64,000 nucleotides of DNA from Kitagawia praeruptora (Eukaryota > Streptophyta > Magnoliopsida > Apiales > Apiaceae), in the NCBI GenBank assembly GCA_037693485.1, contig CM075346.1, forward strand, positions 52,994,001-53,058,000, written 5' to 3'. The notes under the pieces are model-generated. The model had not been told where the DNA came from, did no database searches, and was given only the letters and a program-made list of their open reading frames with translations. The translations under genes were made by a program, and so were the position numbers. Shown here piece after piece: positions 50,601 through 60,400 of the stretch (position 1 is the stretch's first letter; every line of letters starts with the position of its first letter).

Positions 50601-52000
50601 CGTTTGAGTTTGCAAACCACTTGGAGCTTTGTTCTTGACTCGTTTGACACCTAATACTCAAGAAAGCTTCTTTTTTGACTCGTTTGAGCATAGAAACCTC
50701 TTGTAGCTTTGTTCTTGACTCGCTTGACCCCTAGAACTCACAAAAATTTCATTTTGGACTCGTTTGAACAAGAAAATTAATTTTGCTTCATTTTTGACTC
50801 GTTTAAGCATGGAAACCACTTGTAACTTTGTTCTTGACTCGTTTGACCCCTAATACTCAAGAAAACTTCATTTTTGGCTCGTTTGAGCATAGAAAGATTT
50901 GTTCTTGACTCGTTTGACCACTAAAACTCACTAAAATTTCATTTTGGACTCGGTTGAAAAAGAAAATTAATTTTGCTTCATTTTCGACTCGTTGAGCATG
51001 GAAACCACTTGTAACTTTGTTCTTGATTCGTTTGACCCCTAATACTCACTAAAACTTCATTTTAGACTCATTTGAACAAGAAAATTAATTTTGCTTAATT
51101 TTTGACTCGTTTGAGTTTGGAAACCACTTGGAGCTTTGTTCTTAACTCGTTTGACCCCTAATACTCAAGAAAGCTTCATTTTTGACTCGTTTGAGCATCA
51201 AAAGCTTTGTTCTTGACTCGTTTGACCCATAAAACTTCATTTTGGACTCGGTTGAATAAGAAAATTAATTTTGCTTCATTTTTTACTCGTTTGAGCATGG
51301 AAACCACTTGTAATTTTGTTCTTGATTCGTTTGACCCCTAATACTCACTGAAACTTCATTTTAGAATCGTTTGAACAAGAAAATTAATTTTGCTTTTTAA
51401 TTTTGCTTAACTTATCAAAAAAAAAGATTTGCTTAATTTTTGACTCGTTTTAGTTTGGAAACCACTTGGAGCTTTGTTCTTGACTCGTTTGACCCCTAAT
51501 ACTCAAGAAAGCTTCATTTTTGACTCGTTTGAGCATGGAAACCACTTATACTTTGTTCTTGACTCGTTTGACCCCTAATACTAAAGAAAGCTTCATTTTT
51601 GACTCGTTTGAGCATAGAAAGCTTTGTTTTTGACTCCTTTGACCCCTAGAACTCACAAAAATTTCATTTTGGACTCGTTTGAACAAGAAATTTAATTTTG
51701 CTTCATTTTTGACTCGTTTCAGCATGGAAACCACTTGTAACTTTGTTCTTGACTCATTTGACCATTAATACTCAAGAAAGCTTCAATTTTGACTCGTTTG
51801 AGCATATAAAGCTCTGTTCTTGACTCGTTTGACCCCTAACACTCACTAAAACGTCATTTTGGACTCGGTTGAACAAGAAAATTAATTTTGCTTCATTTTC
51901 GACTCGTTTGAGCATGGAAATCACTTGTAACTTTGTTCTTCATTTAGTTGACCCCTAATACTCACTAAAACATCATTTCAGACTCGTTTGAACAAGAAAA
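44660..52000. repeat. Satellite array with 2,610-bp higher-order period
   Basis: Equivalent anchor points at 46326, 48936 and 51546 are exactly 2,610 bp apart, as is the variant CTCGTTTTACCCCTAAAACTC (near 44800, 47410 and 50020). Two full copies run at about 44660-47269 and 47270-49879. The third, from 49880, is shortened: after 51734 it jumps about 490 bp ahead, to the subunit with CTCATTTGACC and TTCAATTTTGAC. Copies 2 and 3 share private variants such as GTTTGCAAACC, GATTTAGCTTAA and TTGACCACTAAAACTC, so copy 3 derives from a copy-2-like unit. Divergence between copies is higher than in the 1,524-bp arrays. No gene. Confidence 0.9.
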
Positions 52001-53557
52001 TTAATTTTGCTTAATTTTTGACTCGTTTGAGTTTGGAAACCACTTGGAGCTTTGTTCTTGACTCGTTTGACCCATAATACTCAAGAAAGCTTAATTTTTG
52101 ACTCGTTTGAGCATAGAAAGCTTTGTTCTTGACTCGTTTGACCCCTAAAACTTCATTTTGGACTCGGTTGAACAAGAAAATTAATTTTGCTTCATTTTTG
52201 ACTCGTTTGAGCATGGAAACCACTTGTAACTTTGTTCTTGATTCGTTCGACCCCTAATACTCACTGAAACTTCATTTCAGACTCGTTTGAACAAGAAAAT
52301 TAATTTTGCTTAATTTTTGACTCATTTTAGTTTGGAAACCACTTGGAGCTTTGTTCTTGACTCGTTTGACCCCTAATACTCAAGAAAGCTTCATTTTTGA
52401 CTCGTTTGAGCATAGAAAGCTTTGTTCTTGACTCGTTTGACCCCTAAAACTTCATTTTGGACTCGGTTGAATAAGAAAATTAATTTTGCTTCATTTTTGA
52501 CTCGGTTGAGCATGGAAACCACTTGTAACTTTGTTCTTGATTCGTTTGACCCCTAATACTCATTGAAACTTCATTTTAGACTCGTTTGAACAAGAAAATT
52601 AATTTTGCTTTTTAATTTTGCTTAACTTATCAAAAAAAAAAATATTTGCTTAATTTTTGACTCGTTTTAGTTTGGAAACCACTTGGAGCTTTGTTCTTGA
52701 CTCGTTTGACCACTAATACTCAAGAAAGCTTCATTTTTGACTCGTTTGAGCATAGAAAGCTTTGTTCTTGACTCGTTTGACCCCTAAAACTCACTAAAAC
52801 GTCATTTTGGACTCGGTTGAACATGAAAATTAATTTCGCTTCATTTTAGACTCGTTTGAGCATGGAAACCACTTGTAACTTTGTTCTTGATTCAGTTGAC
52901 CCCTAATACTCACTAAAACTTCATTTCAGACTCGTTTGAACAAGAAAATTGATTTTGCTTAATATTTGACTCGTTTGAGTTTGGAAACCACTTGGAGCTT
53001 TGTTCTTGACTCGTTTGACACCTAATACTCAAGAAAGCTTCTTTTTTGACTCGTTTGAGCATAGAAACCTCTTGTAGCTTTGTTCTTGACTCGTTTTACC
53101 CCTAAAACTCACAAAAATTTCATTTTGGACTCGTTTGAACAAGAAAATTAATTTTGCTTCATTTTTGACTCGTTTAAGCATGGAAACCACTTGTAACTTT
53201 GTTCTTGACTCGTTTGACCCCTAATACTCAAGAAAACTTCATTTTTGACTCGTTTGAGCATAGAAAGCTTTGTTCTTGACTCGTTTGACCCCTAAAACTC
53301 ACTAAAATTTCATTTTGGACTCGGTTGAAAAAGAAAATTAATTTTGCTTCATTTTCGACTCGTTGAGCATGGAAACCACTTGTAACTTTGTTCTTGATTC
53401 GTTTGACCCCTAATACTCACTAAAACTTCATTTTAGACTCGTTTGAACAAGAAAATTAATTTTGCTTAATTTTTGACTCGTTTGAGTTTGGAAACCACTT
53501 GGAGCTTTGTTCTTAACTCGTTTGACCCCTAATACTCAAGAAAGCTTCATTTTTGAC
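52001..53557. repeat. Satellite leading up to insertion 2
   Basis: Heterogeneous subunits, first in the order of the 1,524-bp HOR with an A-tract near 52631, then in the order of the 1,085-bp type with GACACCTAATACTC and AAACCTCTTGTAGC (near 53065). Private changes include TTAATTTTTGACTCG near 52091, CTCGGTTGAGCATGG near 52501 and TTAATATTTGACTCG near 52961. The block ends in the left target-site duplication of insertion 2. Confidence 0.9.
53541..53557 (+). repeat. Left target-site duplication of insertion 2
   Basis: AAAGCTTCATTTTTGAC precedes the insertion and recurs at 55744-55760 after the A-tail. Empty sites with the same flanks (TTCTTAACTCG before, GAGCATCAAAAGC after) occur near 38720-38750, 45940-45980, 48560-48600 and 51160-51200. 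This proves an insertion rather than a replacement. Confidence 0.94.
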
Positions 53558-54142
53558 GAAGCAACATACATCCAGCAAATAGATGAGAGTCGTTTTCTCT
53601 CTAGAATACCCTAGGTCGCCGCCACCCAAATCAACCGTTCTACACCCATCAACCATCAGATCTATACACTACCTTCATGAACCCACCTTCTCTTCCACAC
53701 ATCTCACCTATACACGTATTTCTTATAAGATATGTCTATATTCGCTTCGCCCTGGACCTTCTACGACGTTTGTCGGGGGTTTGGGTCTTCCTCTTGTTGA
53801 GGTGTTTTCTCAATCCTTGAGAAATGGGTTTGTCAAACAGGTGTTTACTCCGCTGGTACTGGTTGTCGGGGAGTCTAATTACATGGTGGAGGCAAGCAAT
53901 AAGGCTTCTTTCATTTTGCTTGGGTTGCTAATGACTTGTAAACTTACAGGGTGTTTGCAAGGGTATGTTTTGGAGGGTTTTATTGTAAGTGAAAACTCCA
54001 CCGATGTTGAGGGGACTGCATTTAAGCTTGTGGGTGATGGCTATAAGTTTTCCTCTCCTTTGGAATCGCAGATTGTTCAAACTGATAAGAATGGGATATA
54101 TGTGTTTTCTCCGTTGATTTTCCTTGGTTGGAATTTAGTTTC

Positions 54143-54187
54143 GTCTTTGGAGGATTTTTTTTTTTGCTAATTGTCTTTGGAGGATTT
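54143..54187 (+). repeat. Short direct repeat around the first internal stop
   Basis: GTCTTTGGAGGATTT occurs at 54143-54157 and again at 54173-54187, offset by 30 bp, or ten codons. An 11-base T run and the TAA stop lie between them. The frame is kept across it, so the stop seems to have arrived with an in-frame duplication and T-run expansion, not by a point change. Confidence 0.75.
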
Positions 54188-55220
54188 GTCTGGTAATTCC
54201 AGAGTTTTGTTAAGGAATTTCACTTTGAGTTTCAAACCCACCATTGCAATGGTGGGTCAAAATGTTGATTTTTCCATGTATGGTAAATTGTTGATGGGAT
54301 TGATAGTTGCCCAGGTCTGCCTGTGCTCATGTGACTCCCGGGCATCTCATATCCTTGTTAATGTTGCGGAGTTCATTATGAAAGTAGATTTGGAGGGTCT
54401 ATTCCCTTGGAGCTGCCGAGTTACCTACAGTGATGTGGTAGGTGATGTTCGATTGATTGACCCGATTGGGTTTATGAATGTGGCTCTTCATTTGCGGTTT
54501 ATTGAGAACCCGGATGATCAGAGTAAGGGGATTAATGGAGATGAGAGTCTTGTTCTAGATGCTTTTGGCCTTTGGGAGAGCTCGACCTGGCACCTGTTTG
54601 GTGAAAGGTCTCAGTTAGAACTCTTGCTTTTACAAGAGAAGGAGTGTCTGATGACTCTAATGGAGGTAGTGGCGGACAGGTTTGACGCTAATTTGGAACA
54701 TTCCCCGGCTTTTCTAGTCATGGGTTATTGTAGGTCCATCCGTGTGAAAAATGATGATGCTGCTGATAGAGAGCTTCAATGCTCTTCTGCCAATGGTGAC
54801 GTTTGCAGAGACGTGAACTTGATTGAAATGGGAATTCTGCTCCAGGTTGATTTGCTGAATAATCGCAGGAATGCTTTGCTGAGTTACAGACGGGGCGAGT
54901 CTGTGAGTTTGTGTTATATAGTAGATAGACTGTGATGGCTAGTCTATTCGCAGACTATATGGAGAAGATGGGAGCGAGTTATTGTGGAGCCGATAGTTTT
55001 TCGGTTTTTTGGAAACTATAATCCTAATTTGCTGGATGATATGGGAAATCCTGAGAGACGCATAACTTGTGTTAATGCATCTTTTTTTATGGCTGCTACT
55101 ATTCAGTGCAGAGTGATTGGAGCTGGTGTGTCACATCAACTTGAAATTAGCAGTGTTGAGACAGGGAGTGTGTCTCTGTTAGATGGTCTTCGGGTTTTTG
55201 CAAAAGAAATGGTCAAGCAT

Positions 55221-55336
55221 GATGGCTGTCATCTGGGCATTTTTAATCAGCTGGGGGCTGGTTCTCCTTCCAACAAAAAGTTAGCCGGTGGTGCTTTTTT
55301 GGAGGCCAACCCACTTGTTGATGGATGTCATATGGA
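55221..55336 (+). other. Shared 116-nt module, copy in insertion 2
   Basis: This is the counterpart of 43138-43253, about 89% identical and ungapped, and in the same frame relative to the long ORF. It is followed by 84 codons to the end of the frame, against 172 codons in copy 1, so the module does not occupy the same relative position in the two proteins. Confidence 0.8.
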
Positions 55337-55589
55337 GCAGCTGGTTGGTAAAGGCCACGAAAAGACTGGTGGTATTGGTGAAGAAATTAGCTTGTTTAGG
55401 CGAGAGGACTCCACCCTTTCGGGACAGGAGGTTTTTTCAAAGAATTTCCAGGGCGCTCATGTTTGGGCTTACCATGTGCTAGTGTTGCCTATGAAGAAGA
55501 TGTTGCTTACTAGTTTACAATGCTTGGATGTGGACCGGGTGGTCCCTTTACTATTCGTACTTGGCATAGGTCTCATTGTGAGGTTTTAA

Positions 55590-55746
55590 ACTAGATTAAT
55601 TCTAGTTCTATTTGTATGTTGATTGTATAGTGTCTTTATGATGCTATGACATTTGTTTGATTTGCATGTTGACTTCGCGAGGTATGCCCCTACATGTGTT
55701 TTAAGTTGTTCCTTTATGGTATAAAATTTTAATTAGAAAAAAAAAA
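55590..55746 (+). other. 3' untranslated tail and poly(A) of insertion 2
   Basis: About 147 bases follow the stop, ending with TCGCGAGGTATGCCCCTAC (from 55675), then TTTATGGTATAAAATTTTAA and TTAG before the A run (55737-55746). The order and spacing of these elements match copy 1. The small GGGG/CCCC hairpin of copy 1 is weakened here by one G-to-A change. Confidence 0.7.
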
Positions 55747-55760
55747 GCTTCATTTTTGAC
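55744..55760 (+). repeat. Right target-site duplication of insertion 2
   Basis: AAAGCTTCATTTTTGAC repeats 53541-53557. The satellite then continues with TCGTTTGAGCATCAAAAGC, as expected from the empty sites elsewhere in the array. Confidence 0.94.
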
Positions 55761-57439
55761 TCGTTTGAGCATCAAAAGCTTTGTTCTTGACTCGTTTGAC
55801 CCCTAAAACTTCATTTTGGACTCGGTTGAATAAGAAAATTAATTTTGCTTCATTTTTAACTCGTTTGAGCATGGAAACCACTTGTAATTTTGTTCTTGAT
55901 TCGTTTGACCCCTAATACTCACTGAAACTTCATTTTAGACTCGTTTGAACAAGAAAATTAATTTTGCTTTTTAATTTTGCTTAACTTATCAAAAAAAAAA
56001 ATTTGCTTAATTTTTGACTCGTTTTAGTTTGGAAACCACTTGGAGCTTTGTTCTTGACTCGTTTGACCCCTAATACTCAAGAAAGCTTCATTTTTGACTC
56101 GTTTGAGCATGGAAACCACTTATACTTTGTTCTTGACTCGTTTGACCCCTAATACTAAAGAAAGCTTCATTTTTGACTCATTTGAGCATAGAAAGCTTTG
56201 TTTTTGACTCCTTTGACCCCTAGAACTCACAAAAATTTCATTTTGGACTCGTTTGAACAAGAAATTTAATTTTGCTTCATTTTTGACTCGTTTCAGCATG
56301 GAAACCACTTGTAACTTTGTTCTTGACTCGTTTTACCACTAATACTCAAGAAAGCTTCATTTTTGACTCGTTTGAGCATATAAAGCTTTGTTCTTGACTC
56401 GTTTGACCCCTAAAACTCACTAAAACGTCATTTTGGACTCGGTTCAACAAGAAAATTAATTTTGCTTCATTTTCGACTCGTTTGAGCATGGAAACCACTT
56501 GTAACTTTGTTCTTGATTCAGTTGACCCCTAATACTCACTAAAACTTCATTTCAGACTCGTTTGAACAAGAAAATTAATTTTGCTTAATTTTTGACTCGT
56601 TTGAGTTTGGAAACCACTTGGAGCTTTGTTCTTGACTCGTTTGACCCATAATACTCAAGAAAGCTTCATTTTTGACTCGTTTGAGCATAGAAAGCTTTGT
56701 TCTTGACTCGTTTGACCCCTAAAACTTCATTTTGGACTCGGTTGAACAAGAAAATTAATTTTGCTTCATTTTTGACTCGTTTGAGCATGGAAACCACTTG
56801 TAACTTTGTTCTTGATTCGTTCGACCACTAATACTCACTGAAACTTCATTTTAGACTCGTTTGAACAAGAAAATTAATTTTCCTTAATTTTTGACTCGTT
56901 TTAGTTTGGAAACCACTTGGAGCTTTGTTCTTGACTCGTTTGACCCCTAATACTCAAGAAAGCTTCATTTTTGACTCGTTTGAGCATGGAAACCACTTAT
57001 ACTTTGTTCTTGACTCGTTTGACCCCTAATACTAAAGAAAGCTTCATTTTTGACTCGTTTGAGCATAGAAAGCTTTGTTTTTGACTCCTTTGACCCCCAG
57101 AACTCACAAAAATTTCATTTTGGACTCGTTTGAACAAGAAATTTAATTTTGCTTCATTTTTGACTCGTTTCAGCATGGAAACCACTTGTAACTTTGTTCT
57201 TGACTCGTTTGACCACTAATACTCAAGAAAGCTTCATTTTTGACTCGTTTGAGCATATAAAGCTTTGTTCTTGACTCGTTTGACCCCTAAAACTCACTAA
57301 AACGTCATTTTGGACTCGGTTCAACAAGAAAATTAATTTTGCTTCATTTTCGACTCGTTTGAGCATGGAAACCACTTGTAACTTTGTTCTTGATTCAGTT
57401 GACCCCTAATACTCAATAAAACTTCATTTCAGACTCGTT
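55761..57439. repeat. Satellite after insertion 2
   Basis: Mixed subunits with two anchors 877 bp apart (56120 and 56997), the same module length as the 876-bp units at 39095-40846. An A-tract subunit is near 55990. Private changes include GTTTTACCACTAATACTC near 56331, GACCCCCAG near 57095 and TTTTCCTTAATTTT near 56880. No gene. Confidence 0.9.
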
Positions 57440-60400
57440 TGAACAAGAAAATTAATTTTGCTTAATTTTTGACTCGTTTGAGTTTGGAAATCACTTGGAG
57501 CTTTGTTCTTGACTCGTTTGACCCATAATACTCAAGAAAGCTTCATTTTTGACTCGTTTGAGCATAGAAAGCTTTGTTCTTGACTCGTTTGACCCCTAAA
57601 ACTTCATTTTGGACTCGGTTGAACAAGAAAATTAATTTTGCTTCATTTTTGACTCGTTTGAGCATGGAAACCACTTGTAACTTTGTTCTTGATTCGTTCG
57701 ACCCCTAATACTCATTGAAACTTCATTTTAGACTCGTTTGAACAAGAAAATTAATTTTGCTTAATTTTTGACTCATTTTAGTTTGGAAACCACTTGGAGC
57801 TTTGTTCTTGACTCGTTTGACCCCTAATACTCAAGAAAGCTTCATTTTTGACTCGTTTCAGCATAGAAAGCTTTGTTCTTGACTCGTTCGACCCCTAAAA
57901 CTTCATTTTGGACTCGGTTGAATAAGAAAATTAATTTTGCTTCATTTTTGACTCGTTTGAGCATGGAAACCACTTGTAACTTTGTTCTTGATTCGTTTGA
58001 CCCCTAATACTCACTGAAACTTCATTTTAGACTCGTTTGAACAAGAAAATTAATTTTGCTTTTTAATTTTGCTTAACTTATCAAAAAAAAAAATTTGCTT
58101 AATTTTTGACTCGTTTTAGTTTGGAAACCACTTGGAGCTTTGTTCTTGACTCGTTTGACCCCTAATACTCAAGAAAGCTTCATTTTTGACTCGTTTGAGC
58201 ATGGAAACCACTTATACATTGTTCTTGACTCGTTTGACCCCTAATACTAAAGAAAGCTTCATTTTTGACTCGTTTGAGCATAGAAAGCTTTGTTTTTGTC
58301 TCCTTTGACCCCTAGAACTCACAAAAATTTCATTTTGGACTCGTTTGAACAAGAAATTTAATTTTTCTTCATTTTTGACTCGTTTCAGCATGGAAACCAC
58401 TTGTAACTTTGTTCTTGACTCATTTGACCACTAATACTCAAGAAAGCTTCATTTTTGACTCGTTTGAGCATATAAAGCTTTGTTCTTGACTCGTTTGACC
58501 CCTAAAACTCACTAAAACGTCATTTTGGACTCGGTTCAACAAGAAAATTAATTTTGCTTCATTTTCAACTCGTTTGAGCATGGAAACCACTTGTAACTTT
58601 GTTCTTGATTCAGTTGACCCCTAATACTCAAGAAAGCTTCATTTTTGACTCGTTTGAGCATAGAAAGCTTTGTTCTTGACTCGTTTGACCCCTAAAACTT
58701 CATTTTGGACTCCGTTGAATAAGAAAATTAATTTTGCTTCATTTTTGACTCGTTTGAGCATGGAAACCACTTGTAACTTTGTTCTTGATTCGTTTGACCC
58801 CTAATACTCACTGAAACTTCATTTTAGACTCGTTTGAACAAGAAAATTAATTTTGCTTAACTAATCAAAAAAAAAAATTGCTTAATTTTTGACTCGTTTT
58901 AGTTTGGAAACCACTTGGAGCTTTGTTCTTGACTCGTTTGACCCCTAATACTCAAGAAAGCTTCATTTTTGACTCGTTTGAGCATGGAAACCACTTATAC
59001 TTTGTTCTTGACTCGTTTGACCCCTAATACTAAAGAAAGCTTCATTTTTGACTCGTTTGAGCATAGAAAGCTTTGTTTTTGACTCCTTTGACCCCTAGAA
59101 CTCACAAAAATTTCATTTTGGACTCGTTTGAACAAGAAATTTAATTTTGCTTCATTTTTGACTCGTTTCAGCATGGAAACCACTTGTAACTTTGTTATTG
59201 ACTCGTTTGACCACTAATACTCAAGAAAGCTTCATTTTTGACTCGTTTGAGCATATAAAGCTTTGTTCTTGACTCGTTTGACCCCTAAAACTCAATAAAA
59301 CGTCATTTTGGACTCGGTTCAACAAGAAAATTAATTTTGCTTCATTTTCGACTCGTTTGAGCATGGAAACCACTTGTAACTTTGTTCTTGATTCGTTCGA
59401 CCCCTAATACTCACTGAAACTTTATTTTAGACTCGTTTGAACAAGAAAATTAATTTTGCTTAATTTTTGACTCGTTTTAGTTTGGAAACCACTTGGAGCT
59501 TTGTTCTTGACTCGTTTGACCCCTAATACTCAAGAAAGCTTCATTTTTGACTCGTTTGAGCATGGAAACCACTTATACTTTGTTCTTGACTCGTTTGACC
59601 CCTAATACTAAAGAAAGCTTCATTTTTGACTCGCTTGAGCATAGAAAGCTTTGTTTTTGACTCCTTTGACCCCTAGAACTCACAAAAATTTCATTTTGGA
59701 CTCGTTTGAACAAGAAATTTAATTTTGCTTCATTTTTGACTCGTTTCAGCATGGAAACCACTTGTAACTTTGTTCTTGACTCGTTTGACCACTAATACTC
59801 AAGAAAGCTTCATTTTTGACTCGTTTGAGCATATAAAGCTTTGTTCTTGACTCGTTTGACCCCTAAAACTCACTAAAACGTCATTTTGGACTCGGTTCAA
59901 CAAGAAAATTAATTTTGCTTCATTTTCGACTCGTTTGAGCATGGAAACCACTTGTAACTTTGTTCTTGATTCAGTTGACCCCTAATACTCACTAAAACTT
60001 CATTTCAGACACGTTTGAACAAGAAAATTAATTTTGCTTAATTTTTGACTCGTTTGAGTTTGGAAACCACTTGGAGCTTTGTTCTTGACTCGTTTGACCC
60101 ATAATACTCAAGAAAGCTTCATTTTTGACTCGTTTGAGCATAGAAAGCTTTAGTCTTGACTCGTTTGACCCCTAAAACTTCATTTTGGACTCGGTTGAAC
60201 AAGAAAATTAATTTTGCTTCATTTTTGACTCGTTTGAGCATGGAAACCACTTGTAACTTTGTTCTTGATTCGTTCGACCCCTAATACTCACTGAAACTTC
60301 ATTTTAGACTCGTTTGAACAAGAAAATTAATTTTGCTTAATTTTTGACTCGTTTGAGTTTAGAAACCACTTGGAGCTTTGTTCTTGACTCGTTTGACCCA

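Larger units (their letters stand above)
53583..55589 (+). pseudogene. 669-codon frame of insertion 2 broken by two stops
   Basis: Starting at ATG 53583 (MRVVFSLEYP), a single frame continues to TAA at 55587-55589, interrupted only by TAA at 54168-54170 and TGA at 54933-54935. There are no frameshifts. Its length, 669 codons, nearly equals the 671 codons of copy 1 counted from its equivalent MRVVFSL start. The N-terminus is rich in Pro, Ser and His, and resembles copy 1 through IRS and PTF-type spacing. The module with DGCHL, LGAGSPSN, KLAGGAFLEAN and GCHM starts at codon 547, against codon 461 in copy 1. The cysteine clusters of copy 1 are absent. The function is unknown. Suppression of the stops is possible but unsupported. 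Confidence 0.7.
53558..55746 (+). mobile_element. Poly(A)-tailed LINE-like non-autonomous retroposon, copy 2 (degenerate)
   Basis: This is a second non-satellite segment of about 2.2 kb in the same orientation as the first. It has a 17-bp target-site duplication and an A-tail of about ten. It shares ATGAGAGTCGT at the start, the following leader (TCTACACC, then a stretch with AGATCTA), the 116-nt central module, and the 3' tail with TATGCCCCTA and TTTTAATTAG. The body between these parts is not clearly alignable to copy 1 by eye. One frame spans it with only two stops. It has no recognisable reverse transcriptase. The perfect target duplication suggests recent insertion, so the stops may already have been present in the source copy (inference). 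Confidence 0.84.

Noticed and set aside
54648..54654. CTGATGA, a possible hammerhead ribozyme core (retrozyme)
   Set aside because: No matching GAAA core or flanking stems at the right distance, and the element ends in poly(A), not LTR-like repeats.
55288..55482. 64-codon ORF in another frame of insertion 2
   Set aside because: It overlaps the shared module and long frame, and the equivalent frame of copy 1 is not open.
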